Source of the DNA: Clostridiales bacterium
GTDB lineage: Bacteria > Bacillota > Clostridia > Christensenellales > Pumilibacteraceae
Reading direction: 5' to 3'
NCBI GenBank assembly: GCA_014799665.1
Contig: JAAVHP010000012.1
Location: 372,001-436,000, forward strand
Length of the DNA stretch: 64,000 nucleotides
Part shown: positions 40,263 through 48,774 of the stretch, piece after piece
Position numbering within the stretch: the first letter of the stretch is position 1
How the letters are laid out: every line of letters begins with the position of its first letter
Translations under genes and position numbers: made by a program
The notes under the pieces: generated by a model
Told to the model about the DNA's origin: nothing
What the model saw: only the letters and a program-made list of their open reading frames with translations
Databases searched by the model: none

Positions 40263-42812
40263 CTATTCCTCATCGTCGATCTTGTTCTTTTTACGGCGCA
40301 CGGTGCGCACTATGATAATGGACGCGAGAATGACGGTGACGACGATAACTACCACGGCGACTATAAGCACGATATTAACGCCGTTATACTTGATATACAC
40401 CGTTTCGACGTAGCAGGTGAGCGTGCCGAGCTCAGCGTCTAGATACTTGACCTGCGTGTACTGTTCGGAGCTGTCGAACGCGCCTACGACCTCGACCCGT
40501 GTGCCCGTATCGAGCTTGCTTATTTCGAGATAGTTCCCGTCCTCGTCCAGAATGTACGCTGGCGCGTATGTACTACCTTTGTACGAAATGATCTCGGCGT
40601 TGTACGCAGGGCGAATGAACACCGGCTCGTAGCTCATAAGACTGAGGTTCACGCCAAGCACGTATCCCTCGAACGCTCCGTCAAGACAAACGCGGTACCA
40701 AACGTATCCGTAATCGTCGCGGTACGCTTCGACGAAATCGAGCATCTTGAACTGCGTGTTACGATTGACCGCAGTGAACCCAGCCGCTGCGACCGAATTA
40801 CGGCTCGGCCACTTGTATATGGGCGTGGCCGCGTTATAGATAGTCCCGACTGCGCTCGGCGGATCGGTATAGGGTAGGGCTTCGCTCAAAATATCGCGGT
40901 ACACATAGCCCTGTACGAGCTTGCCGTGCTCGATGTCGTCGATCAGTATAAGCGCGAACTCCTTGGTGTCCAAGGTGTCGTACTCCGGAACTATGACCTT
41001 GCGCCCTGCTGTAATCGTGTAAACGGGCGCAGTCTCAACGGGCAAGGAGAACACGTCCGCATCGCGCAACGCCACACGGATAAGCCCGTCGTACCGGTTA
41101 AGCTTGTTATCGGCGGCGACGTCTGGCACTTCGTAGCTTTCGTCGACGAGCTTAACGCCGAGCGTACTGCCGTCCGTTCTGAACACACGGTGCTTGTAAG
41201 TGTCAACAATGATTATATCGCCGTAGCTTACGAATTTGTTATCAACGGTGCAAATGGCCATTGCAGCGAACTGTCCGCCGAGCGAATACGTCTCACCGCC
41301 ATTAAGAAGCGGGTACTGATAAATATTCCCCGATAGCTCGCAAGTAATGCGGTCTGAATAAAGCACGAATATCGTACCTTTAAGGTCGACGGCTACCGAA
41401 ATCGCGCCGCTGCCCACGCCCATGACCGAGCTGAGCTCGCCGGTCTGTCTATTAAGCTTCATAACGTCGCTGTCGGTGAGCGCGTAAAGCTCGTCGCGCC
41501 CTACGCCGAGCGTGATCGCTTTGAACTTATCGTCGGAAATTTGGGTTGCGCCTATTTCGCCGTTCTTGACCTCGAACAGCCCGCCGTCCGCAATAATGTA
41601 AAGCGTTTTGTCGGTGTCCACGGCTATCTGCTTGATAACGCCCAGCTTGTCGTCGGTTATAGTGCGTTCCGCATTGGAAAGCTCGCCGTCAGTGAACACC
41701 CCCACCTTGTTGTAATCGTATGCGACGTAGACCGTGCCCGCGCTGTCGCTCGCGACCGAAACGGGATTGTAAAGCGCTTGGTACTCGACCGTTTGTCCGT
41801 AAACGGCCACGCGGTTGTTCATGGCGTCCGCAACGAATAATTTGGAGCTTTTAACGGCAACGCCCGTGGGCAAGTTAAAGAACCCGACTGCGGACGAGCT
41901 CGAAGCGAGAAGAACCGTAGTCGATTGGAAATCTGTCGTATACTTGATCAACGCGTTAAGCGCGTCTACCGCGTAAACATAGTCACCGTATGCGTGTATC
42001 GCCACAATTTGACTGCCGTCGGTAGAAGCTTGGCGGGTGAGTATACCGCCGCCGATAGATTTATATTTGACAATGCTTCCGCGCGAAAGTGCGTATAAAT
42101 ATTCGCCGTAAGCCGAGAGGCGAATAACGCTGTCCGTCTGCATAAGAAATGTAGTGAGCGCCGCGTCGTCGTCCACATAGCAAATATCGCTCTTAGCCCA
42201 GAACGCAGAGCGTACCGCAACGAAAATATCGCCGCTTACGACCGCAACGGCTTGTAAGGAAATATTGCTGTGCCTGTCCGAAGTGAGAGCCGCCGTTTTG
42301 ATCATATCGATTGCAAACCCGGTATCGCTGAGCGGAACGGTAATAAGCGCGTTGTTTGTCACTGCATAGAGCGTGTCGTTGTAAACGTCGAAGTCTACTA
42401 CATAGCTATCGAGCGAAAGGGCCGTCGGGTCGTTCTCGCCGTAATGCGCGCTTAGTACGCCGTTATACAAAACAATGAGATATTCGAGGTGGTCGCCGTG
42501 TTCGAGATGGCGGTAGAGCTTGTCGCATGCCACGGCTTTTTTGCTCGTGATCTCGGTCTCGCTCGAAACCTCCTCGATGTTGGTTCCGCCTACGAGCACG
42601 CCCTTGCTGTCGGCGTATACCGCAGTCGGCATATCGAAAGAGTGGTATGCGATCTCGCTTGCCGAAACCTCGACGGGCGAAAGCTCGGCGCCGTAATCTT
42701 CCTCGGCATACGCTTGTCTGCCGCCGAAAGCGCACAGTGCCGCGATAACCGCGCACAATAAGGTTATTATAATAACAAAACTTATTTTTCTTGTTTTTCT
42801 CGTGATAGACAT
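40263..42812 (-). CDS. Anchored extracytoplasmic beta-propeller protein
   Basis: The 849-residue protein has a signal peptide (residues 1-36, ending near AYAEE). About residues 50-550 hold repeated propeller-like strands, for example GDYVYAVDALNALIKY and LPTGVAVKSSKLFVADAMNNRVAVYG, the latter an NHL-type repeat. SH3-like segments follow (YGYVWYRVCLDGAFEGYVLG). One membrane helix (about 811-835) and a basic tail end the protein. The ATG at 42812 is 9 bases from the -10 box with no Shine-Dalgarno site. Function is unknown; binding to wall or ligand outside the cell is inferred. Confidence 0.8.
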   Translation of the reverse strand: MSITRKTRKISFVIIITLLCAVIAALCAFGGRQAYAEEDYGAELSPVEVSASEIAYHSFDMPTAVYADSKGVLVGGTNIEEVSSETEITSKKAVACDKLYRHLEHGDHLEYLIVLYNGVLSAHYGENDPTALSLDSYVVDFDVYNDTLYAVTNNALITVPLSDTGFAIDMIKTAALTSDRHSNISLQAVAVVSGDIFVAVRSAFWAKSDICYVDDDAALTTFLMQTDSVIRLSAYGEYLYALSRGSIVKYKSIGGGILTRQASTDGSQIVAIHAYGDYVYAVDALNALIKYTTDFQSTTVLLASSSSAVGFFNLPTGVAVKSSKLFVADAMNNRVAVYGQTVEYQALYNPVSVASDSAGTVYVAYDYNKVGVFTDGELSNAERTITDDKLGVIKQIAVDTDKTLYIIADGGLFEVKNGEIGATQISDDKFKAITLGVGRDELYALTDSDVMKLNRQTGELSSVMGVGSGAISVAVDLKGTIFVLYSDRITCELSGNIYQYPLLNGGETYSLGGQFAAMAICTVDNKFVSYGDIIIVDTYKHRVFRTDGSTLGVKLVDESYEVPDVAADNKLNRYDGLIRVALRDADVFSLPVETAPVYTITAGRKVIVPEYDTLDTKEFALILIDDIEHGKLVQGYVYRDILSEALPYTDPPSAVGTIYNAATPIYKWPSRNSVAAAGFTAVNRNTQFKMLDFVEAYRDDYGYVWYRVCLDGAFEGYVLGVNLSLMSYEPVFIRPAYNAEIISYKGSTYAPAYILDEDGNYLEISKLDTGTRVEVVGAFDSSEQYTQVKYLDAELGTLTCYVETVYIKYNGVNIVLIVAVVVIVVTVILASIIIVRTVRRKKNKIDDEE

Positions 42813-42821
42813 ACTTTATTT

Positions 42822-42850
42822 ATTGTATCACACACGCAAAAATTTGTAAA
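42822..42850 (-). promoter_or_regulatory. Promoter of the beta-propeller gene (near-leaderless)
   Basis: On the minus strand: TTTACA (42845-42850), 17-base spacer, TACAAT (42822-42827). Nine bases separate it from the ATG 42812, the same distance as in birA. Confidence 0.62.
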
Positions 42851-42967
42851 GAGTTTTGACGAATTTTGTCATTTGCAATAGGCGGCGCTCGGGCGTAAAA
42901 ACGGCATATATTGTGTTTTATAGTCGTTTTCGACGGAAAATAATTGAAATTTATTTGAAAAACCCCC

Positions 42968-42996
42968 TTTACAAGGTCAAAAAAGTGTGTTATACT
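42968..42996 (+). promoter_or_regulatory. ppx promoter
   Basis: TTTACA (42968-42973), 17-base spacer, TATACT (42991-42996). The leader to ATG 43023 would be about 20 bases. Confidence 0.6.
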
Positions 42997-43022
42997 TTAA
43001 TTATTAAACAAAATGGGGCAGT

Positions 43023-44558
43023 ATGTTTGCCTCGAAGGTGCTTGCTTTGAATAATATTGCTATTATAGATTTGGGATCCAACTCGGCACGGTTGGTGCTG
43101 GCTCACGTTATCAACGACGGGTATTTCGTCGTGTACGACGAGTTAAAGGAAAGCGTTCGGCTCGCGCAGGACATGGAGCGCGACGGGTATTTAAAGCAAG
43201 CGCGTATTGCTCAGGCGGTCAAAACGCTTAAAATGTTCCGCAAGCTGTGCGACGCGAACAACGTAGAAAAGATTTACGCGTTTGCGACCAACGCCGTGCG
43301 TAAGGCGAAGAATCAACGCAGTTTTTTGGAAGAGATAAATACGGTTTGCGGATTTAAAATGGATGTACTGAGCGAGGAACAGGAAGCAACGCAAATCTAT
43401 TACGGCGTAATCAACTCGGTAGAAGTTCCTAAGGGCGTGATCATGGATTTGTCCGGCTCGTCCTTCCAGCTCATACAGTATAACAGGCGAATGATAGTAA
43501 ACCGCGTGACCCTTCCCATAGGCACGATGACGTTATCGTCGTTATTCAACGAGAACACGACCCCGCTCCAACAAGCCCAAATGATAGAAACGTATATGCG
43601 CGACCAGTTCGCCGGCATCGAGTGGCTCAAAACGCTCGATCCCGAATATAAGTTCGTGGGCGTGGGCGGCTCGTTCCGCAACCTTGCAAGCATTGTTCAG
43701 CGCATAGAAAAGTACCCGCTCCCCATGGTACATAACTACCATATCGGGGTAGAAACGTTTAATAAAGTTTACGACATGATAAAGGTGTTGGACGGCGAAA
43801 AGCGCACCAAGATAAAAGGCTTGTCCGCTCAGCGCGCCGATATTTTCTGCGCGGCGCTTTCGAGCATAAAGAGCTTTTTGGACAGCACCGAGTTCGACGA
43901 GATAATCGTGTCGGGTTCGGGCATACGCGAGGGCTTTTTGTTCAACCATACCGTGCCTACCACGATAGAAAAGCCGATCACCGACATACTCGGTTATTCG
44001 ATATATACAAGACTTCACTATTTCGATCTCAACGTGTCGCACGCCGAGCACGTTTGCAATCTTGCGATACAGCTTTATAAACAGCTCCGCGTACTGCACA
44101 AGCTTCCGCGCCAGTACGTGCGCGTTTTGAGGATAGCCGCGCTCATGCACGAAACGGGAGGGCGCATAAGCTTTTATAACCACTATAAACACTCGAACTA
44201 CTCGATCATGAACTCCAATCTTTACGGCGTGTCGCACCGCGATCTAGTGCTGGCGGCGTTCGTAGTACGCGCGCATGACCTCGACGATATGTCGTACGCC
44301 GAGTGGAACAAGTACAGCGGTATCGTTCAGGAAGAAGATTTCGTAGCTGTCATGCGGCTTGCGGTAATACTGAGAATAGCTGACTCGCTCGACCGCTCTA
44401 TGTCGGGCTCGGTCAAGTCGCTTACCTGCGACGTTCTCGGCGACTCTGTCATTATGAAGACCGAGGTGGAAGGCGATTGCTCACTCGAAATTAAGGACGC
44501 GCTCTCCGCGGGTGCGGATTTCGCCAAGGCGTATAAAAAGAACTTGGAAATTTTGTAA
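43023..44558 (+). CDS. ppx: Ppx/GppA phosphatase with HD-like domain
   Basis: The 511-residue protein has the ASKHA-fold Ppx/GppA domain: AIIDLGSNSARLVL, LSEEQEATQIYYGVI, VIMDLSGSSFQLIQ and VSGSGIREGFLF. The C-terminal 200 residues are an HD-type domain (HAEHVCNLAI, AALMHETGG), with HE where HD is usual. It should hydrolyse polyphosphate or pppGpp. ATG 43023 is reported; a TTG at 43047 (MNNIAIIDLGSN) is a good alternative because AAGGTG lies 6 bases before it and homologues start there. Confidence 0.87.
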   Translation: MFASKVLALNNIAIIDLGSNSARLVLAHVINDGYFVVYDELKESVRLAQDMERDGYLKQARIAQAVKTLKMFRKLCDANNVEKIYAFATNAVRKAKNQRSFLEEINTVCGFKMDVLSEEQEATQIYYGVINSVEVPKGVIMDLSGSSFQLIQYNRRMIVNRVTLPIGTMTLSSLFNENTTPLQQAQMIETYMRDQFAGIEWLKTLDPEYKFVGVGGSFRNLASIVQRIEKYPLPMVHNYHIGVETFNKVYDMIKVLDGEKRTKIKGLSAQRADIFCAALSSIKSFLDSTEFDEIIVSGSGIREGFLFNHTVPTTIEKPITDILGYSIYTRLHYFDLNVSHAEHVCNLAIQLYKQLRVLHKLPRQYVRVLRIAALMHETGGRISFYNHYKHSNYSIMNSNLYGVSHRDLVLAAFVVRAHDLDDMSYAEWNKYSGIVQEEDFVAVMRLAVILRIADSLDRSMSGSVKSLTCDVLGDSVIMKTEVEGDCSLEIKDALSAGADFAKAYKKNLEIL

Positions 44559-44559
44559 A

Positions 44560-44677
44560 ATTCAGAATTAAGAATTAAAAATTAAGAATTGCGGACTCGC
44601 TACGCTCGTGATTATATAATTAAATTACCCCGTAGGGGTCATTAATTCTTAATTCTACATTCTGAATTCTTAATTAA
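44560..44677. repeat. AT-rich intergenic repeat, copy 2
   Basis: Left arm AATTCAGAATTAAGAATT and right arm with TTAATTCTTAATTCTACATT enclose GCGGACTCGCTACGCTCG and a small hairpin ACCCCGTAGGGGT, followed by CATTAATTC. The element fills the gap between ppx and maf. Confidence 0.7.
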
Positions 44678-44684
44678 AATCACA

Positions 44685-45263
44685 ATGAAAATCGTTATAG
44701 CGAGCGCTTCGCCGCGGCGGAGAGAGCTTATAAAAAAGATAAAATCAGTAGAACCCGTATTCATGCCGACAGACGCCGACGAGGTAACGCTTGACGGCGC
44801 GACCGCGACTGCGGAAGCCAACGCGCGCATAAAAGGCGAGTGCGCCATGAAAAACACCGATTTACCGGTGCTCGCGTTCGATACGGTGGTAGGTATAGGC
44901 GGCGAAGTTTTCGGCAAGCCTCGGACCAAGGGTGAAGCCGTAAATATGTTCAAAACGCTGTGCGGCGCGACTCACGAGGTGGTTACGGGCGTGTTTTTGG
45001 GCTACAAAGGCAAAAAAATCGTAAAAAGCGAAAAAACATTGGTCACTTTTGGTGCATTTACGCCCCAATTGGTGTATAATTACATAGATAGCGGTGCGCC
45101 GTTCGATAAAGCGGGCGGATACAATATAGATGATATAATGCTTAAACCGCTTATCGAAAAGTTCGACGGAGAGTACGACAACGTAGTCGGCTTGCCCGTC
45201 GCGCTTACGGAAAAACTTATCGAGGAGAATTTACTAAATGGCGAAGATGGATATAGCGCTTGA
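44685..45263 (+). CDS. maf: Maf nucleoside triphosphate pyrophosphatase
   Basis: The 192-residue protein hydrolyses non-canonical or methylated nucleotides (dTTP/UTP-type Maf). The start IVIASASPRRRELI is the signature. LAFDTVVGIGGEVFGKP and the C-terminal YNIDD and NVVGLPV segments follow. It overlaps mreB by 26 bases. maf before mreB is the classical Bacillota arrangement. ATG 44685 has no clear ribosome site because the repeat lies upstream. Confidence 0.92.
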   Translation: MKIVIASASPRRRELIKKIKSVEPVFMPTDADEVTLDGATATAEANARIKGECAMKNTDLPVLAFDTVVGIGGEVFGKPRTKGEAVNMFKTLCGATHEVVTGVFLGYKGKKIVKSEKTLVTFGAFTPQLVYNYIDSGAPFDKAGGYNIDDIMLKPLIEKFDGEYDNVVGLPVALTEKLIEENLLNGEDGYSA

Positions 45264-46251
45264 TCTCGGCACGTCGTTCACATCGATATTTGTATCGGGT
45301 AACGGCATTGTTTTGCGCGAGCCGTCGGTCATTGCGTACTTCGACGACGGAAGCAGGCGCCGCACGCGTGCGGTCGGAGCGGAAGCTTATGAAATGATGG
45401 GGCGCGCGCCCGAAAAGACCAAGATCGTATGTCCGATCGTGGACGGCGCGATCAAGGACGCCGACGCGTGTGCGGATATGCTCGGCGAATTCATGAAAAA
45501 GATTTTGCCGGAGTCGTACGTCTTTAAGCCGCGTGTTAATTGCATTCTCGGCGTTCCGATCGGTATATCGGTCGACGAGCGTAGAGCGTACGAAGAAGTG
45601 CTCATGCGCGCCGGCATCGACGAAATAACGATGATAAATAACGTTATGCTCGCGGGAATAGGCGTAGAACTGCCCGTATCGTCGGCGTTCGGCGGCGTGG
45701 TGGTGTCGATAGGCGGCGGCGCGACCGAGGTGGCCATAATCAGCCTTTGCGGTATCAAATCGGGCTGCGGCGTAACGATAGGCGGCGACATGATCGATCA
45801 TGCGCTAATGGATAGAATAAGTGGTGCGTACCAGCTCGGTATCGGGCGTTCGACCGCGCGGCGCATAAAGGAAGAAGTTTGCAGTCTTATTCGCAACGAC
45901 TGTGCGCAAACTACGGTCAGCGGCATGGACATGGAAACGCGCAATATCCGCACGGCGACTGTGTCGAGCGCGGAGCTGTTTGACGTCGTGTACGAATACT
46001 ATAAGAACATAATCGAAGCGGTGGAGAACGTGCTCAATACCTGTACTCCGACTATCGCCGCAGAGATCCAGCGTTACGGAATATCGGTAGTGGGCGGCGG
46101 CTCGGAAATGCCCGGGCTTGCAGAGGTCATGACCAAGCGTTTGGGCTTGCGCGTAACGGTATCGCCCGACGCGCGGTACGCGACCGTGTTTGGCGGCGGT
46201 AAGCTTTTGTCGGACAGACCGCTTCTCGACGATATTCTCGCGCACGCGTAA
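45238..46251 (+). CDS. mreB: MreB-like cell-shape actin homologue
   Basis: The 337-residue protein polymerises under the membrane to guide wall synthesis. Actin-fold motifs: ALDLGTSFTSIFV (phosphate 1), GVVVSIGGGATEVAIISL (phosphate 2), and VVGGGSEMPGLAEVM. The sequence is more divergent than typical MreB (usually DLGTANTLIY) and could be an Mbl or MreBH type. mreC and mreD are not downstream, which is unusual. It starts at ATG 45238 inside maf with AGGAGA upstream. Confidence 0.85.
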   Translation: MAKMDIALDLGTSFTSIFVSGNGIVLREPSVIAYFDDGSRRRTRAVGAEAYEMMGRAPEKTKIVCPIVDGAIKDADACADMLGEFMKKILPESYVFKPRVNCILGVPIGISVDERRAYEEVLMRAGIDEITMINNVMLAGIGVELPVSSAFGGVVVSIGGGATEVAIISLCGIKSGCGVTIGGDMIDHALMDRISGAYQLGIGRSTARRIKEEVCSLIRNDCAQTTVSGMDMETRNIRTATVSSAELFDVVYEYYKNIIEAVENVLNTCTPTIAAEIQRYGISVVGGGSEMPGLAEVMTKRLGLRVTVSPDARYATVFGGGKLLSDRPLLDDILAHA

Positions 46252-46253
46252 TC

Positions 46254-46338
46254 AATTAGGAATTAGAAATTAGTAATTAGGAATTAAAGAGGATATATTA
46301 AATCGCCACGCAGTGGTCAATCATTCCTAATTTTTTCA
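46254..46338. repeat. AT-rich intergenic repeat, copy 3
   Basis: AATTAGGAATTAGAAATTAG at the left, a small hairpin GCCAC-GCA-GTGGT, then CAATCATTCCTAATT at the right. It lies between mreB and the minD promoter. Confidence 0.65.
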
Positions 46339-46358
46339 ATTCGACATAACCCTTCAAA

Positions 46359-46390
46359 AATCCTCTTGCAATCAAGGTTGCGAGAGGATT
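46359..46390. terminator. Terminator-like hairpin containing the minD -35 box
   Basis: AATCCTCTTGCAA pairs with TTGCGAGAGGATT over 13 bp with one T-G, around a 6-base loop, followed by ATAATTTT. It can end mreB transcription. The minD -35 box lies in its left arm, and the -10 box begins at its last base. Confidence 0.65.
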
Positions 46391-46395
46391 ATAAT
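46366..46395 (+). promoter_or_regulatory. minD promoter (predicted leaderless)
   Basis: TTGCAA (46366-46371), 18-base spacer, TATAAT (46390-46395). ATG 46402 starts 6 bases after the -10 box. Confidence 0.68.
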
Positions 46396-46401
46396 TTTAA
46401 C

Positions 46402-47166
46402 ATGAAGAGTATGGTTATCACTTCGGGCAAGGGCGGCGTGGGTAAAACCACGGTCACTGCATGTTTGGGAATGGCGCTCGCACGGCAGGGCTTTCGCGTC
46501 GCGCTCATGGACGCCGATTTCGGCTTGAACAATCTCGACGTGGTGCTCGGGCTGGAAGCGCGCGTGGTGTACGATATCGTGGACGTTATAGAAAATAGGT
46601 GTAGGGTACGGCAAGCGTTAGTCGAAGCGGATACCCGCAATCTGTTCTTGCTTCCGTCGGCGCACGGCTACCTCGGCGAAAGGGTTACGGCGCAAAATCT
46701 CAGGCTCGTACTTAACAGCCTTGCCGTTACGTTTGACTACGCGCTCGTCGATTGTCCCGCAGGGATAGAAGCGGGGTTTACTCGCGCGGTCGGCGCGTGC
46801 GACAGTGCGCTCGTTGTCACAACGCCGCATGTAAGCGCACTTAGGGACGCGAATAAGGTAATTACGCTATTGTCGTCGTATAGAATACCGTGTGAAGTGG
46901 TTGTAAACCGCGTGCGCGGCGATTTGCTCGCGAGCGGAAAAATACCCAGCCCCGGCGAGATAGGTGGGCTTCTCAAATGCACGGTCGGCGGCATAATACC
47001 CGAAACTGACGGCGTTTACAATATAACCGCGGTTCCGCGCAAGCCGTTCGATAGACTCGCTTCGCATATATCCGGTGGGTCGAGCGAGATAGTAGACCCC
47101 GCCGCCGAGTATCGCGGGTTTTGGGGAAGGCTCAAACGCAAGCTGAAAAAGGAAAGTAATAGGTAG
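46402..47166 (+). CDS. minD: Septum site-determining ATPase MinD
   Basis: The 254-residue P-loop ATPase positions the division site. It has the deviant Walker A GKGGVGKTT, DADFGLNNLD, VDCPAGIEAGFTRAV and a C-terminal basic amphipathic end (GRLKRKLKKESNR) for membrane binding. The start is ATG 46402; an upstream TTG at 46366 coincides with the -35 box. No Shine-Dalgarno is possible. minE follows after 8 bases, and minC is missing. Confidence 0.93.
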   Translation: MKSMVITSGKGGVGKTTVTACLGMALARQGFRVALMDADFGLNNLDVVLGLEARVVYDIVDVIENRCRVRQALVEADTRNLFLLPSAHGYLGERVTAQNLRLVLNSLAVTFDYALVDCPAGIEAGFTRAVGACDSALVVTTPHVSALRDANKVITLLSSYRIPCEVVVNRVRGDLLASGKIPSPGEIGGLLKCTVGGIIPETDGVYNITAVPRKPFDRLASHISGGSSEIVDPAAEYRGFWGRLKRKLKKESNR

Positions 47167-47174
47167 GGTATAGA

Positions 47175-47405
47175 ATGGGAGAAGTTGCGGAGCGCATTTC
47201 GCGCATGATAGAAAACGACGAGTTCGGCAACGTTAAACGCACGTTGCGCGTCGCGCAGAGCGATGTAATGGCGTTACTTAACCAGTTTATGCAGGTCGAA
47301 AAGCTCGACTTGTCCGTCGACAAGAACGAAAACGGCTATTTGCTCAAAATCACCGCCGAAGTGTCGCGCATCTATGACGTAGGCAAAACAAGCGAAGTAA
47401 ATTAA
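47175..47405 (+). CDS. minE: Divergent MinE
   Basis: The 76-residue protein follows minD by 8 bases. Residues 20-65 (VKRTLRVAQSDVMALLNQFM, then KLDLSVDKNENGYLLKITAEV) match the MinE topology domain, with its amphipathic D..ALL..F helix and beta strands. The N-terminal region is short and lacks a clear membrane-targeting helix. MinE stimulates MinD and drives pole-to-pole oscillation. The call relies on position and pattern. Confidence 0.7.
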   Translation: MGEVAERISRMIENDEFGNVKRTLRVAQSDVMALLNQFMQVEKLDLSVDKNENGYLLKITAEVSRIYDVGKTSEVN

Positions 47406-47503
47406 GAATTAAGAATTCGGAATTAAGAATTGATGTCAAATTAAATCAATCCCCCGAATGGGGGTCAATAATTCTGAATTCTACATTCTGAATTCTGAAT
47501 TAA
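47400..47503. repeat. AT-rich intergenic repeat, copy 4
   Basis: Left arm AATTAAGAATTAAGAATT, small hairpin CCCCCGAATGGGGG, then GTCAATAATTCTGAATTC and a right arm ending GAATTCTGAATTAAAA. It begins at the minE stop codon. Confidence 0.7.
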
Positions 47504-47530
47504 AACCTTCTTTCTGTCATATATTATGGC

Positions 47531-47794
47531 ATGGACAAGTATTCGGGTTGTAATGTAGTAGAAAGCAAGGTGACGACCAAGCCGACCGTCGAGCGCAAAA
47601 AAACGAAAAAAGACAGACCGTTGATCGGCTTTTTGATCCGGCTTTTGGTGGCGGGCGCGATTGTCGGGGGAATAGTCGCGTTGCATTATGTCGATCTTCC
47701 GTTCCTAGGGGCGGTAAGAACGGCGCTCGAAAAGGTGTTTTGCTACGACGTTTTCGGGCGGTCGGGGTTCGGCTCGTCGGCATATTTCGGATAA
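47531..47794 (+). CDS. Short single-helix membrane protein in the SpoIVFA position
   Basis: The 87-residue protein has a basic N-terminal half, one membrane helix (about residues 33-52) and a short extracytoplasmic end. It lies directly before a SpoIVFB-like protease, where B. subtilis has spoIVFA. SpoIVFA has about 264 residues with a C-terminal M23-like domain; that domain is absent here. It may be a cut-down SpoIVFA-like partner. There is no sequence proof. A possible TATATT lies 5 bases before the ATG. Confidence 0.55.
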   Translation: MDKYSGCNVVESKVTTKPTVERKKTKKDRPLIGFLIRLLVAGAIVGGIVALHYVDLPFLGAVRTALEKVFCYDVFGRSGFGSSAYFG

Positions 47795-48694
47795 ATGGCT
47801 AGATCTAAAACAAAACGACTCCGCAAGGCGGGCGAAAAAGCGGGCGAGGTGCGTATTTACATATCGCCCGTAATGTTCGTAATGGCGGTTTATTTCGTCG
47901 CAATGGGTATGGCGTATCAGTACGTTTGCTCTCTTGCGGCGGTGCTTTTGCACGAGTGCGCGCACGCCAAGGTCGCTAAAAAGCTCGGGTACGAGCTAAA
48001 CGTTGTTAAGCTTATGCCTTATGGCGCGGCGTTGTGCGGCGACGTGCAGATGCGCGCTAAGCACGAGATAGCGGTCGCCGCCGCGGGTCCGATCTTCAAT
48101 CTTATAACGGCGGCGCTGTGCGCGGCGTTATGGTGGTTGGTGCCGACTACTTACGCGTTCACGCAGGCGTTTTGCGCGTGTAATTTGTATATAGGTCTAT
48201 TCAATTTGTTACCCGTGTATCCGCTCGACGGTGGGCGGGTAACTTTCGCGCTGCTGACAAAACGGCTTAACAGGGATAAAGCGTATAAGATCATGCGCAT
48301 AATATCGGCGGTGTTCGGTGTGATAACGATAGGCTTATTCGCGCTGTCGGCGGTGTATTCGCTCAATCTGTGTTTATTGAGCGTAGGACTGTTCATGCTC
48401 GTGTCGGCGTTCGTGCCCGATAAAAAAGCTAAGTATACGACGGCGTTCGCGCTCGCAAACCGCAAATCGCGCATGGCTTCGCCGCTCGAAGTGCGCACTT
48501 TCGTGGTGTCGAGCGCCGCGCCGCTAGCTTCGCTCGTGACCATGCTCGACGCCGACCGTTTTACGAATTTCGAGGTGGTGAACGCCGATACGCTTCGCTG
48601 TATGTTCACCGTTGATGAAACCACACTTATAGACGCAGTCAAGGCGCACGGCTACGGTATGACGGCGGGGGGGCTGGATACAATTAAACATTAA
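47795..48694 (+). CDS. SpoIVFB-like M50 intramembrane metalloprotease
   Basis: The 299-residue site-2-type protease has the zinc motif LLHECAHAKVA in a membrane helix and the second motif PVYPLDGGR in another. Six helices are predicted, and the C-terminal 90 residues are a soluble domain (CBS-like in SpoIVFB). In B. subtilis SpoIVFB activates pro-sigmaK during sporulation. The gene starts at the base after the stop of the small membrane protein. Sporulation in this organism is suggested, not shown. Confidence 0.88.
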   Translation: MARSKTKRLRKAGEKAGEVRIYISPVMFVMAVYFVAMGMAYQYVCSLAAVLLHECAHAKVAKKLGYELNVVKLMPYGAALCGDVQMRAKHEIAVAAAGPIFNLITAALCAALWWLVPTTYAFTQAFCACNLYIGLFNLLPVYPLDGGRVTFALLTKRLNRDKAYKIMRIISAVFGVITIGLFALSAVYSLNLCLLSVGLFMLVSAFVPDKKAKYTTAFALANRKSRMASPLEVRTFVVSSAAPLASLVTMLDADRFTNFEVVNADTLRCMFTVDETTLIDAVKAHGYGMTAGGLDTIKH

Positions 48695-48739
48695 AAAATA
48701 TGAATTAATGATAAAAATGGATAAATTAGGGGTTTACTG

Positions 48740-48768
48740 TTGATTTTTTCAGCCGATTGTGCTATGCT
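48740..48768 (+). promoter_or_regulatory. Promoter (predicted leaderless)
   Basis: TTGATT (48740-48745), 17-base spacer, TATGCT (48763-48768). ATG 48775 starts 6 bases later. Confidence 0.62.
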
Positions 48769-48774
48769 TTTTAC

